Shown: in pieces, positions 1 to 9,800 of the stretch
How positions within the stretch are numbered: position 1 is the stretch's first letter
How the letters are laid out: each line of letters starts with the position of its first letter
Assembly (NCBI GenBank): GCA_963205115.1
Contig: CAUJHV010000074.1
Location: 22,357 to 86,356, forward strand
Length of the DNA stretch: 64,000 bases
Source of the DNA: Pseudomonadota bacterium
GTDB lineage: Bacteria > Pseudomonadota > Gammaproteobacteria > Burkholderiales > Burkholderiaceae_C
Direction of reading: 5' to 3'
Translations under genes and position numbers: made by a program
The notes under the pieces: generated by a model
Database searches by the model: none
What the model saw: only the letters and a program-made list of their open reading frames with translations
What the model was told of the DNA's origin: nothing

Positions 1-248
1 TCCAGCGGCACGTCGTCGACGGACGGGTCTTCGCCGCGCCAGTAGGCCTGCAGCCAGGCGGCCGCAGCGCGCACGTGCGGGTGCTGCGTGTCCAGCGGCA
101 CCGGCGAGGTGTCTTCGCGGTGGTACTTGTCGCCTTCGAACAGCAAGGCGGCCAGGCCGCGCTCGGTGACCAGCGCGGTCATCGCACCCAGCGGCGATTC
201 GATCGGTGCACGCGCCACCAGCGGCAGGTCAAGCAGGGAGGTGGTCAT
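1..248 (-). CDS. ogt: methylated-DNA--protein-cysteine methyltransferase, N-terminal part (partial)
   Basis: The start codon ATG lies at 248 and the frame runs off the left edge, so only about 82 N-terminal residues are present. They read MTTSLLDLPLVARAPIESPL and continue through a stretch (AMTALVTERGLAALLFEGDK) typical of the N-terminal ribonuclease-like domain of Ogt/AGT proteins, which transfer O6-alkyl groups from guanine to an active-site cysteine. The catalytic PCHR motif would lie outside the window, so assignment rests on the N-terminal pattern and on the neighbour. Its first 20 bases overlap the 3' end of the Ada-AlkA gene, suggesting translational coupling in an alkylation-repair operon. 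Confidence 0.8.
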   Translation of the reverse strand, partial: MTTSLLDLPLVARAPIESPLGAMTALVTERGLAALLFEGDKYHREDTSPVPLDTQHPHVRAAAAWLQAYWRGEDPSVDDVPL

Positions 249-1746
249 GGGGTTTCTCCAGGTGTTGCCACAGGCCGATGACGGCGTACGAGCGCCACGG
301 CCGCCAGGCCTCGGCCCGCAGGCGCGCGGCGGCGATGTCGCGCGAGCCCAGCGCATTGAGCACGCCGATGTCCGAGGCGGGAAAGGCATCGGGCCAGGCC
401 AGCACGCGCATGGCGATCAGCTGTGCAGTCCATTCGCCGATGCCGGGCAGGGCCTGCAGAGCGGCCAGGGTCTCCTCGACCGGCGCGGCGGCATGCAGCG
501 CGATGCGCCCCTCGGCCACGGCACGCGCCAGGCCTTGCAGTGCGCCCACACGCTGGCGCACGATGCCCAGCCGGCCCAGGGTGTCGGGCGAAGCCGCGGC
601 CACGGCGGCGGCGGTCGGGAAGACGTGTGTCAGGCCGGCCGGCGCGTCGGCCAAGGGCTCGCCCAGGCTCGCGACCAGTCGCAACGCCAGCGTGCGCGCG
701 GCGGCGACCGTGACCTGCTGGCCCAGGATCACGCGCGCGGCGGTCTCGAAGCCGTCGAAGCTGCCCGGCAGGCGCAGGCCCGCGGGCACCGCGGTGGGCA
801 GCAGTGCCAAGGCCGGGTCGATGGCGTCGGGGTCGGCGTCCAGATCCAGCGCCACGCGGCAGCGCGCGATGACGGCGCCCAGGTGCGGCAGCAGCGCGGC
901 GCATGGGCGCAGATGGACCTCGGGGCGCGTGGCGTCAAACGTGAGCTGCATCCAGCCCACGACGCGACGACCGTCTGCAGTGTCGATGCATAACGTTCGA
1001 AAGAAGCCGTTATCGGTCGATTGCTCGAGACCGGGAATGGCGCGGTTGCGGAAGAAGCGCAGCAGGCCCGCGATGTCGTAGGGCGGCCGATAGGGCAGTC
1101 GCACGAGCGCGTGCGCGGCGGCCGGATCGGCATCGGCCCCGGATCGCTGGCGCCGCAAGGCGGTGGGCTGCAGCCGGTATTGCGCGGCAAAGGCGGCATG
1201 GAAGCGGCGCAGGCTGCCAAAGCCCGTGGCGTGTGCGATGTCGGTGATGCTGAGCTGTGTGTCGGTCAGCAGCTGCTTGGCCTGCAGCAGGCGGCGTGTG
1301 CCCAGGTATTCCACGGGCGAGACGCCAAAGCGTTCGGCAAAGATGCGCCGCAGGTGGCGGTCGGTCACGCCCAGGCGTGCGGCGACTTGCGGCAGGCGCA
1401 TCGGACGGCCTTCGGCCACCGCCAGATCCAGCAGCCGCGCGGCCTGCTGGGCCAGCGCGTGCGGTGAATCGACGAGCGACAGTCCGGGCGCCAGCTCTGG
1501 CCGGCAGCGCAGGCAGGGCCGGAAGCCCGCAGCCTCGGCCTGTGCCGCGTGGCCGAAGAAACGGCAATGGCGCTGCAGCGGCATGCGCACGCGGCACACG
1601 GGCCGGCAATACACGCCGGTGCTGGTGACGCCGACGAAGAAGCGTCCATCGAAGCGCGCGTCGTGCGCTTGCATCGCGGCATACCAGCGCGTGGATTCCG
1701 CGCTGATGGCAGACGCGCGGCCGGTGGTGGCAAGTTCGCTGGACAT
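229..1746 (-). CDS. alkA: Ada-like regulator fused to AlkA DNA-3-methyladenine glycosylase II
   Basis: A 505-residue fusion. Residues 1-85 are an Ada-type methylphosphotriester zinc domain with Cys47, Cys51, Cys78 and Cys81, in exactly the spacing of E. coli Ada Cys38/42/69/72; Cys47 would be the methyl acceptor. Residues about 95-190 form an AraC-type helix-turn-helix. The remainder is AlkA-like: a helix-hairpin-helix loop LPGIGEWTAQL followed by the expected catalytic aspartate, Asp459, in PASDIGVLNAL. The protein should sense methylated phosphotriesters and excise alkylated bases. Start ATG at 1746 was chosen because homology begins there; upstream codons in frame look non-coding. The 3' end overlaps ogt by 20 bases. 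The Ada half lacks its own O6-methylguanine transferase domain, which the separate ogt gene would supply. Confidence 0.93.
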   Translation of the reverse strand: MSSELATTGRASAISAESTRWYAAMQAHDARFDGRFFVGVTSTGVYCRPVCRVRMPLQRHCRFFGHAAQAEAAGFRPCLRCRPELAPGLSLVDSPHALAQQAARLLDLAVAEGRPMRLPQVAARLGVTDRHLRRIFAERFGVSPVEYLGTRRLLQAKQLLTDTQLSITDIAHATGFGSLRRFHAAFAAQYRLQPTALRRQRSGADADPAAAHALVRLPYRPPYDIAGLLRFFRNRAIPGLEQSTDNGFFRTLCIDTADGRRVVGWMQLTFDATRPEVHLRPCAALLPHLGAVIARCRVALDLDADPDAIDPALALLPTAVPAGLRLPGSFDGFETAARVILGQQVTVAAARTLALRLVASLGEPLADAPAGLTHVFPTAAAVAAASPDTLGRLGIVRQRVGALQGLARAVAEGRIALHAAAPVEETLAALQALPGIGEWTAQLIAMRVLAWPDAFPASDIGVLNALGSRDIAAARLRAEAWRPWRSYAVIGLWQHLEKPHDHLPA

Positions 1747-1989
1747 GCGGGCATGGTAGGCGTTGGCTGGCGCAAGGCTCGCCGTTTTCGGACATGTGCT
1801 TCGGCCGGCCAGGGATACGCCGGCCCTTGCGGCCGGCAAGCGTCCTGCTCGTGCTGCGTCAGGTGTCTGCAGATTAGGGAGCAATCCCTCGAGCCAGGGT
1901 CGAATGGGGCTGCGGATGCCGCTGCTGTCAGCGGGAACCGATGGGGCGCTGCCTACAATGACCACTTCGGCTCAGACGCGTCACCTGCA

Positions 1990-3378
1990 ATGAAATTCGA
2001 ACCCAGCATCTTCAAGGCGTACGACATCCGCGGCATCGTCGGCAAGACCATCGACGAGACATTCGCCGAACACCTCGGCCGCGCCTTCGGTTCGGAGGCG
2101 ATCCTGGCGGGCGAAAAGGCCGTGGCCGTCGGCCGCGATGGGCGTCTGTCGGGTCCGGGTCTGTCAGCGGCGCTGATCCGCGGTCTGGCCTCGACGGGCC
2201 TGGACGTCGTGGATCTCGGGCCGGTGACCACGCCGATGCTGTATTACGTGGCCGCCACGCGCGGCCAGCACGGCTGCCACTCGGGCATCCAGGTCACGGG
2301 CAGCCACAACCCGAAGGATTACAACGGCTTCAAGATGGTGCTCGCCGGGCGGGCCATCTATGGCGACGAGATTCAGAACCTGCGCCGTCGCATCGAGGCC
2401 GAACGTTATTTCAGCGGCCCCGGCCGGTCGGCCGCCATGGATATCCAGGCCGAGTATCTGCACCGCATCACCAGCGACTGCAAGCTCGCGCGACCGATGA
2501 AGATCGTCGTCGATTCGGGCAACGGCATTCCGGGTGCCTCGTCACCGGGCATCCTGCGTGCGCTGGGTTGCGAGGTGCGCGAGTTGTATTCGGAGGTCGA
2601 TGGCGACTTCCCGAACCACCACCCCGATCCGAGCAAGCCGGAAAACCTGGCCGACCTGATCCACGTGGTCAAGACCACCGACGCCGAACTCGGCCTGGCC
2701 TTCGACGGCGACGGCGACCGCCTGGGCATCGTCACCAAGGACGGGCAGATCATCTATCCCGATCGGCAGATCATGCTGCTGGCCGTGGACGTGCTCAAGC
2801 GCAATCCGGGCGCCACGGTGATCTACGACGTCAAGTGCACGCAGCGCCTGGCGCCGGTCATCCGCGAAGCCGGCGGCGTGCCGCTGATGTTCAAGACCGG
2901 CCACTCGCTTATCAAGGCCAAGCTGAAGGAAACGGGCGCCCCGTTTGCCGGCGAGATGAGCGGCCACATCTTCTTCAAGGAACGCTGGTACGGCTTCGAC
3001 GATGCCACCTACACGGCGGCACGCGTGCTGGAGATCCTCTCGCGGTCGAAGAACCCCAGCGCCGTGCTCAATGCGCTGCCCACCAGCTTCAACACGCCTG
3101 AACTGAACGTGCCCTGCGCCGAAGGCGAGCCGGCGCGTCTGGTGACGGAACTGCAGAAGAGCGCGCGTTTCCCCGGCGCCGAGATCACGACGATCGACGG
3201 TCTGCGCGCCGACTACAAGGATGGGTTCGGATTGATCCGCGCATCGAACACGACGCCGGTGCTGGTGATGCGTTTCGAGGGCCATACCGAGCAGGCCCTG
3301 CACCGCATCGAGTCGGACTTCATGGCCGCGTTGCGTGCCGTCAAGCCCGACGCCCAGATCGCGGCAGCGGCGCATTGA
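1990..3378 (+). CDS. phosphomannomutase/phosphoglucomutase
   Basis: A 462-residue alpha-D-phosphohexomutase interconverting mannose-6-P/mannose-1-P or glucose-6-P/glucose-1-P in the cytoplasm, feeding nucleotide sugars for LPS and exopolysaccharide. Phosphoserine loop TGSHNP with Ser105, Mg-binding DGDGDR at 239-244, sugar-specificity loop GEMSGH at about 321-326 and the phosphate-binding RASNTTP near residue 417 are all present, and the length is normal for the AlgC/ManB class. ATG at 1990 precedes the conserved FKAYDIRG motif. The gene is immediately followed by, and overlaps, waaA, consistent with an envelope-polysaccharide unit. Whether it prefers mannose or glucose phosphates cannot be told from sequence. 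Confidence 0.93.
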   Translation: MKFEPSIFKAYDIRGIVGKTIDETFAEHLGRAFGSEAILAGEKAVAVGRDGRLSGPGLSAALIRGLASTGLDVVDLGPVTTPMLYYVAATRGQHGCHSGIQVTGSHNPKDYNGFKMVLAGRAIYGDEIQNLRRRIEAERYFSGPGRSAAMDIQAEYLHRITSDCKLARPMKIVVDSGNGIPGASSPGILRALGCEVRELYSEVDGDFPNHHPDPSKPENLADLIHVVKTTDAELGLAFDGDGDRLGIVTKDGQIIYPDRQIMLLAVDVLKRNPGATVIYDVKCTQRLAPVIREAGGVPLMFKTGHSLIKAKLKETGAPFAGEMSGHIFFKERWYGFDDATYTAARVLEILSRSKNPSAVLNALPTSFNTPELNVPCAEGEPARLVTELQKSARFPGAEITTIDGLRADYKDGFGLIRASNTTPVLVMRFEGHTEQALHRIESDFMAALRAVKPDAQIAAAAH

Positions 3379-4700
3379 GCGCGTCGCCCGCCGACCTTCC
3401 CGGAACCCCTGCATTGTCCGCGCCGGCACGATTTTTCTATTCCTGGTTGCTGCGGCTGATCACGCCGCTGTACCTGTTGCGCCTGCTGTTGCGCAGCGTG
3501 CGTGAGCCGCTGTACCGGCGTGACCTGATGGGCCGCCTGGCCTACGGCGGGCAGCGCGCGGCCAAGGATTGTGTGTGGGTGCATGCGGTCTCGCTGGGCG
3601 AGACACGCGCGGCCGAGGCGCTCATCAACGCCATGCGCGAGATGGACCCCAAGATGCCGCTGCTGCTGACGCACAGCACGGCCACGGGCTGCGAGGCCGG
3701 CAAGAACCTGCTGCGCCCCGGTGATCTGCAGGCCTGGTTCCCGTACGACACGCCGGGAGCGGTCAAGCGCTTCCTGCGTCGCCACCGGCCGACCGTGGGC
3801 GTGCTGATGGAAACCGAGATCTGGCCCAACCTCATGCACCAGGCCCACCGCTGGCGCGTGCCCATGGTGCTGGCCAATGCGCGGCTGAGCGAGCGCAGCC
3901 TGCGCAAGGCCGAGCGCTGGCCGTCGCTGTCCCGCGCGGCGCTGGGCGCGCTGGACCAGACCTTGGCCCAGACCGAAGACGACGCCTTTCGCCTGCGCAA
4001 GGCCGGCGCGCGCCAGGTGCGCGTCATGGGCAACCTGAAGTTCGACATGACGCCGCCGCCGCGGCTGCTGGCCCGCGGCCTGGATTGGCGCCAGCGCGTC
4101 AGCCGTTACGTGGTCGTGGCCGCCAGCACGCGCAATGGCGAAGAGTGGCCGATGCTCAAGGCCTGGATGGACCTGCCCGCGCCGCGGCCCTTGCTGCTCA
4201 TCGTGCCCCGGCACCCACAGCGCTTCGACGAGGTCGCCAACCTGATCGTCGAGTCGGGCCTGCGCTTGCGCCGGCGCAGCGAATTCACCGATGTCCTGCC
4301 GGCGGTGGTCGACGATGTCGACGTCTGGCTGGGCGACAGTGTCGGAGAACTGCCGATGTATTACGGCATGGCCGATGTCGCCCTGCTGGGCGGCAGTTTT
4401 GCGCCGTTGGGCGGGCAGAACCTGATCGAGGCCACGGCCTGTGGCTGCCCGCTGGTGATGGGGCCGCACACCTTCAATTTCGCCCAGGCCGCTCAAATGG
4501 CCAAGGCGGCTGGCGCGGCGCACCGCGTTCAGAACATCGAAGAAGGCGTCAAGGCCGCGGTGGCGCTGGCGATGGACCCGCGCCGCAACGACTGGGTCGA
4601 GCGTGCACTGTCCTTCGCGGCCGCGCACCGAGGCGCCTCGCAGCGCATGGCCGACGCCGCGCTGCGGCAGCGCAACGCGGGTTCGCGCGGAACGACTTGA
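3375..4700 (+). CDS. waaA: 3-deoxy-D-manno-octulosonic acid (Kdo) transferase
   Basis: A 441-residue GT30-family enzyme that adds Kdo from CMP-Kdo to lipid IVA at the inner membrane during LPS core synthesis. It has an N-terminal hydrophobic anchor (about residues 18-42), a WVHAVSLGE motif, the METEIWPN motif with the acidic residues expected in this family, and the GGSFAPLGGQNLIEA donor-site motif near residue 340. The start is uncertain: TTG at 3375 overlaps the stop of the mutase gene, and another in-frame TTG at 3414 would give a protein 13 residues shorter; no ATG precedes the homology. It ends 12 bases from the convergent tolC stop, a conserved arrangement in Burkholderiales. Confidence 0.92.
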   Translation: MSASPADLPGTPALSAPARFFYSWLLRLITPLYLLRLLLRSVREPLYRRDLMGRLAYGGQRAAKDCVWVHAVSLGETRAAEALINAMREMDPKMPLLLTHSTATGCEAGKNLLRPGDLQAWFPYDTPGAVKRFLRRHRPTVGVLMETEIWPNLMHQAHRWRVPMVLANARLSERSLRKAERWPSLSRAALGALDQTLAQTEDDAFRLRKAGARQVRVMGNLKFDMTPPPRLLARGLDWRQRVSRYVVVAASTRNGEEWPMLKAWMDLPAPRPLLLIVPRHPQRFDEVANLIVESGLRLRRRSEFTDVLPAVVDDVDVWLGDSVGELPMYYGMADVALLGGSFAPLGGQNLIEATACGCPLVMGPHTFNFAQAAQMAKAAGAAHRVQNIEEGVKAAVALAMDPRRNDWVERALSFAAAHRGASQRMADAALRQRNAGSRGTT

Positions 4701-4712
4701 ATTCTTGCGGGA

Positions 4713-6029
4713 TCAGCGCGCCAGCAGCGCATTGAGCGTGCGCAGGTCGTCCGCGGTCAGCACGCCGGCGGCCTGGCGCAGGCGCAGATTGGCCAGCATC
4801 ACGTCGTAGCGCGCCTTGGCCAGATCACGCTGGGTCGTGAAGAGCTGGCTCTGCGCGTTCAGCACGTCCAGGTTCACGCGCACACCCACGCGGTAGCCCA
4901 GCTGCGTGGCTTCCAGGGCGAGCTGCGTGGAGGCCTCGGCGGCTTCCAGCGCCTTGACCTGGGCCATGCCCGACTGCAGGCCGAAGTAGGCCTGGCGCGT
5001 CAGCTGGGCGACGCCGCGCCGTGCGGCCTCGAGATCGTTGCGGGACTTCTCTTCGAGCGCGACGCTTTCCTTCAGCCGGTTCTCGACCGCGCCGCCGGTA
5101 TACAGCGGCCAGGCCAGTTGCACGCCCAGGGTCACGCTCTTGGTCGTGCCCGGCGTGGTGGCCAGGTTGCCCGAGGCGTTCTGCATGCCCACTGCGCCGA
5201 CCGCGTCGACCGTGGGGAGCTTGCCGGCACGTGCCTTGTCGGTCTCGAGCCGCGCCAGGTCCATGGCCAGGCGGGCCTTGCGCACGGCCGGGTGGCTCTC
5301 GTCGCCGCGCGTCACCCATTCTTCGGCGTTGGCCGGTTGCGTGGGCGGCAGGACGACGGGCTTGACCAGGCCGAAGGGCGTGACGTTCGTGCGGCCCACG
5401 ACCTGGTCCAGCGCGATCCGCTTGGTGCGCAGGTCGTTGTCCGCGGCGATTTCTTGTGCCGTGGCCAGGTCGAAACGTGCCTGCGCTTCACGGGTGTCCG
5501 TGATCGTGGCGGTGCCGACTTCGAAATTGCGCTTGGCCGACGCCAGCTGTTCGGTGATCGCGGCCTTGGACGCGCGCGTGGTGTTCAGTGCATCCTGCGC
5601 GGCCAGCACGTCGAAGTAGGCCTGGCTGACGCGCAGGATGAGGTCCTGCTCGGCGGTGACCAAGTCGGCCTGGGCCGCCTGCAGCGACTTCTGGGCCTGC
5701 GCGCGGGTGGCGTCGTTGGCCTTGTTGAAAAGCGGGTAGCGGGCATTGACGGCCGCGCCCACGGTGTTGGAATCGCCGTTGACCTTGGGCAGTTCGTAGC
5801 GGTTGCCCGTGGCGTTGGCGGCGAGCGAGGCCGAGGGCAGGCCCAGCGCATCGGCCTGCGCGGCCTTGAACTCCGCGGATTGCGCCAGTGCGCGCGACGC
5901 CAGGTAGGACGCGTCGTACGAGCGCGCGGCATCGTAGAGCTCCTGCAGACTCTGCGCATGTGCCGTCGTGCCCCAGGAAGCGATCGCGAGCGTCAGAACC
6001 GAGAGCAGGTGGCGGCGGGGTGGGCGCAT
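4713..6029 (-). CDS. tolC: TolC family outer-membrane channel
   Basis: A 438-residue outer-membrane factor for tripartite efflux or type I secretion. It starts with a Sec signal peptide whose predicted cleavage is after AHA at residue 25, followed by two internally repeated OEP domains rich in long amphipathic helices (for example the stretch around QSLQELYDAARSYDASYLAS). Length and motifs match the TolC/TIGR01844 type. It is the last gene of a minus-strand series tetR, adaptor, RND pump, PCMT, tolC, so it is a natural partner of the RND pump at 6864-10040, although it may also be shared with other pumps. It converges with waaA with almost no gap and no visible terminator. Confidence 0.93.
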   Translation of the reverse strand: MRPPRRHLLSVLTLAIASWGTTAHAQSLQELYDAARSYDASYLASRALAQSAEFKAAQADALGLPSASLAANATGNRYELPKVNGDSNTVGAAVNARYPLFNKANDATRAQAQKSLQAAQADLVTAEQDLILRVSQAYFDVLAAQDALNTTRASKAAITEQLASAKRNFEVGTATITDTREAQARFDLATAQEIAADNDLRTKRIALDQVVGRTNVTPFGLVKPVVLPPTQPANAEEWVTRGDESHPAVRKARLAMDLARLETDKARAGKLPTVDAVGAVGMQNASGNLATTPGTTKSVTLGVQLAWPLYTGGAVENRLKESVALEEKSRNDLEAARRGVAQLTRQAYFGLQSGMAQVKALEAAEASTQLALEATQLGYRVGVRVNLDVLNAQSQLFTTQRDLAKARYDVMLANLRLRQAAGVLTADDLRTLNALLAR

Positions 6030-6160
6030 GAGGGATCCTTCCGGGAAAATGGACTTCGAATCGATTTGTAGACGACAACGCCCGAACCTGCAGTCCCTAG
6101 GCGACGAAACCTGTCGTGCCGGTGACGACCGGCCGCAGGACGCGACAGATCGACATCGGC

Positions 6161-6823
6161 TCAGAACTTGAAGCGGCTGGGCTCGCCGAAACCGGCCAGC
6201 CGCGGCGCCACGGTGTCGAAGACATCCACGTGGGACCAGCCGCTGTCGGACACGCGCGTGAACAGGCGTGCGCGCATGACGGGTGCGTCGCCGACGATGG
6301 CCATCAGGCGGCCTCCGGGCTTGAGTTGCTGCAGCAGCGACTTGGGCACTTCGGCCACCGAGCCGGACAGCAGGATCACGTCCCACGGGCCGCCGGTCGG
6401 CAGCTCGCGCGAGGCGTCGCCTTCGACCACCTTCACGCGCGACAGGCCGGCGCGGTGCAGGTTTTCGCGGGCGCGCGCGGCGAGTTGCGGGTCGCACTCG
6501 ACGGTGGTCACTTCCTGGGCACGGTGCGCCAGCAGTGCGGCCAGGAAGCCCGAGCCGGTGCCGATTTCCAGCACGCGGTCGCTGTGCGTGACGCGCAGCT
6601 CCTGCATCAGCCGGGCCTCGACCTTGGGCTCGAGCATGCAGGGCGACCCGGGCTTGTCGGTCAGCGGCACCTGCGTATCGACGAAGGCCATCGCCCGGTG
6701 CTTCTCGGGCACGAAGTCTTCGCGCTTGACGGTGGCCAGCAGCGAGAGCACGACAGGATCGAGCACCTGCCAGGGGCGAATCTGCTGCTCGATCATGTTG
6801 AAGCGTGCGAGTTCGGTATTCAT
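6161..6823 (-). CDS. protein-L-isoaspartate O-methyltransferase family protein
   Basis: A 220-residue SAM-dependent methyltransferase with motif I VLEIGTGSGFLAAL at residues 84-97 and the post-I acidic VECDP. It belongs to the PCMT family (repair of isoaspartyl residues), but the canonical substrate loop (GQTIS-like) is replaced by PLTDKPGSPCMLEPKVEARL. This variant is usual for the tolC-linked copies in betaproteobacteria, so the substrate should be treated as uncertain. ATG at 6823 is followed directly by the conserved MIEQQIRPW. It sits 41 bases after the RND pump stop and upstream of tolC on the same strand, so it may be co-transcribed with both. Confidence 0.85.
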   Translation of the reverse strand: MNTELARFNMIEQQIRPWQVLDPVVLSLLATVKREDFVPEKHRAMAFVDTQVPLTDKPGSPCMLEPKVEARLMQELRVTHSDRVLEIGTGSGFLAALLAHRAQEVTTVECDPQLAARARENLHRAGLSRVKVVEGDASRELPTGGPWDVILLSGSVAEVPKSLLQQLKPGGRLMAIVGDAPVMRARLFTRVSDSGWSHVDVFDTVAPRLAGFGEPSRFKF

Positions 6824-6863
6824 GGGATGCAGCCTATGGATGTGCGCGGGACCACCCGGGATT

Positions 6864-9800
6864 CTAGGTCGTGCCCTGGCGTGTGACTGACGCATCGCCG
6901 GCCGGCGTTGCCGGCTTGCCGCGCCAGCGCCGGCGGGCCCAGGCCGCCAGGTCGTCCAGGTACAGATAGATGACCGGCACCACCACCAGCGTCAGCAGAG
7001 ACGAGGTGATGACACCCCCGATAACCGCCTGGCCCATGGGCGCGCGCTGCTCGCTGCCTTCGGTCAGCGCGAAGGCCAGGGGCACCATGCCGAAGATCAT
7101 CGCCAGCGTGGTCATCAGGATCGGCCGCAGCCGCACGCGCGCGGCCTCCAGCAGCGCGGCCTGGCGGTCCATGCCCTCCTGGCGCGCGCGGTTGGCGAAA
7201 TCCACCAGCAGGATCGCATTCTTGGTCACCAGGCCCATCAGCATGATCACGCCGATGATCGAGAACATGTTCAGCGTGCTGCCCCACAGCAGCAGCGCCA
7301 GCACCACGCCGATCAGCGTCAGCGGCAAGGAGCTCATCAGCGCCAGCGGCTGCAGGAAACTGCGGAACTGCGAGGCCAGGATCATGTAGATGAAGATCAC
7401 CGCCATGGCCAGCGCCGAGATGGCGTAGGCGAAGCTCTCCTGCATGTCCTTGGTGGCGCCGCCGAAGCGCATGCTGTAGCCCGGCGGCAGCGCCGTGGCG
7501 TCGATGGCGCGGCGGATGTCGGCCGAGACCTCGCCCAGCGAACGGCCGCCGGTATTGGCGGTGAATTCGACCTCGCGGTTGAGGTCGCGACGGTTGATCT
7601 GGTTCGGGCCGACGCCGGGTTTGAGGTCCGCCACCTGGTTCAGGCGCACGATGCGCGCCGAGCCGTCCGCCTGCGTGCCCGTCACCAGGCCCAGGCGCTG
7701 CAGGTCGGAGAGGTTGTCGCGCTTGTCGGGCGCCAGGCGCACTTTGATGTCGTGGGTCTGGTCGTTGCTCGCCTGCCATTGGCCGACCGTGTCACCGGCG
7801 ATCAGCGCGCGCAGCGACGAGGTGATGCTGCCCACCGACAGCCCCACATCGGCTGCGGCGTCGCGGCGGACTTCCACGCGCACGATGGGCTTGTTCGGCT
7901 TCATGCTGGAGTCCAGGTCGAGCAGGCCGGGGATGCGGCGCAGCCGTGCCTCGAGTTCGTTGGTCAGGCGCTGCAGCTCGTCCAGGTCCGGGCCCTGGAT
8001 CGACAGCGAGATCGGCTTGGAGCCGCCCACCGCGTCGAGCAGGCCGACGTGTGTCACGGTGATGCCCGGCACGCTGGCCAGACGCTCGCGCAAGGGCACG
8101 GACATCTCGTCGACGCTGCGCGTGCGCGCCGTGCGATCGACCAGGCGCACGTAGACGCTGGCGTAGTTGCGGCCCTGCGCATTGCCGGTGTTGATGGAGG
8201 TGACGGTGTAGCGCACCTCGGGCATCTCGCGCAGGATGGCGTCGACCTGGCGCGCGCGGGCCTCGGTGGTCTCGATGGACGAGCCCACGGGTGTGTTGAA
8301 GGTGATGGAGGTTTCGGAGAAGTCGGCCTTGGGCACGAACTCCGTGCCGACCAGCCGTGTCAGCCCGATGGCCGCCGCCAGTGAGAGGACGGCGATGCCC
8401 AAGGTGGCCAGCCGGTGCTTCAGCGCCCAGCCCAGCACGGCCACGTAGACATCGGCCAGGTGGTGCTGCGCGCGGTCCATCGCATGCGTGACGCGGCCCA
8501 GCGTGTGGTCGTACAGGTTGCGCGGCACGAAGGGCTTGCCTTCGCGGTCGATGGCCGGGTCGTGCCATACCGAGCTGAGCATCGGGTCCAGCGTGAAGCT
8601 CACGAACATCGAGATCAGCACCGCCGCGACGATGGTGACGCCGAACTCGTGGAAGAAGCGGCCGATGATGCCGCCCATGAAACCGATGGGCAGGAACACG
8701 GCCACGATGGACAGCGTCGTGGCCAGCACCGCCAGGCCGATCTCGTCGGTGCCGAAGAGTGCGGCATCGTGCGGCGACTGGCCCTTCTGCACGTGGCGCA
8801 CGATGTTCTCGCGCACGACGATGGCGTCGTCGATCAGCAGGCCCACGCACAGGCTCAGCGCCATCAGCGTGATCATGTTGATCGTGAAGCCGAAGACCTG
8901 CATGAACAGGAAGGTGCCGATCAGCGAGATCGGCAGCGTCAGGCCCGTGATGACCGTCGAACGCCAGGAATTGAGGAACAGGAAGACGATCAGGATGGTC
9001 AGCGCCGCACCTTCGAACAGCGTGCGCTTGACGTTGGCCACGGCCACGCGGATGGCGCGCGAGTTGTCGCGCACGACGTCCAGCTTCATGCCCGGCGGCA
9101 GTTGCGGGCCCATGGCCTGCGTGACGCGGTTCAGGCCGTCGACGACCTCGATGGTGTTCTCGCCCTGGCTCTTCTGGACGTCGATGCCCAGCATGCGCCG
9201 GCCGTTCAGCAGCGCCAGCGTGTCGATCTCCTCCGGCCCGTCGACGACATCGGCCACCTGCCACAGCCGCACGGGCGACAGCGCCGGGCCGCGGCGCCCC
9301 ACGATGATCTCGCGCAGCTCTTCAGGCCGCTTGACCGCGCCGTCGATCTGCACGACGCGCTCGGCCTCGCGCGAGCGCAGCGCGCCGGCAGGCAGGTCGC
9401 GGTTCTCGGTGCGCAGGGCCGACATCACCTGGTCGGCGCCGACCCCGAAGGCATCCAGCGCCTGCGGATTGAGATAGATGTTGATCTCGCGCTTGCGTGC
9501 ACCCACCAGCGTGACCGCGCCGACGCCGCGCACGTTTTCGAGCCGCTTCTTCAGCACCTGGTCGGCGTAGGTGCTCAGCTCCACCGGCGTGCGCGAGCCG
9601 TCGGGCGAGGTCAGCGCCAGCGTCCAGATCGGGCGTGCCGCGGGGTCGAAGCGCTGCACGCGCGGCTCCTTGACCTCGGTGCGGAACTGCGCGCGCACCA
9701 GAGCGAGCTTTTCGCGCACGTCATCCGCGGCCTTGCGCCCGTCGATCTCGAGATTGAACTGGACGATGACGACCGAGACGCCTTCGTAGCTGCGCGAGAA

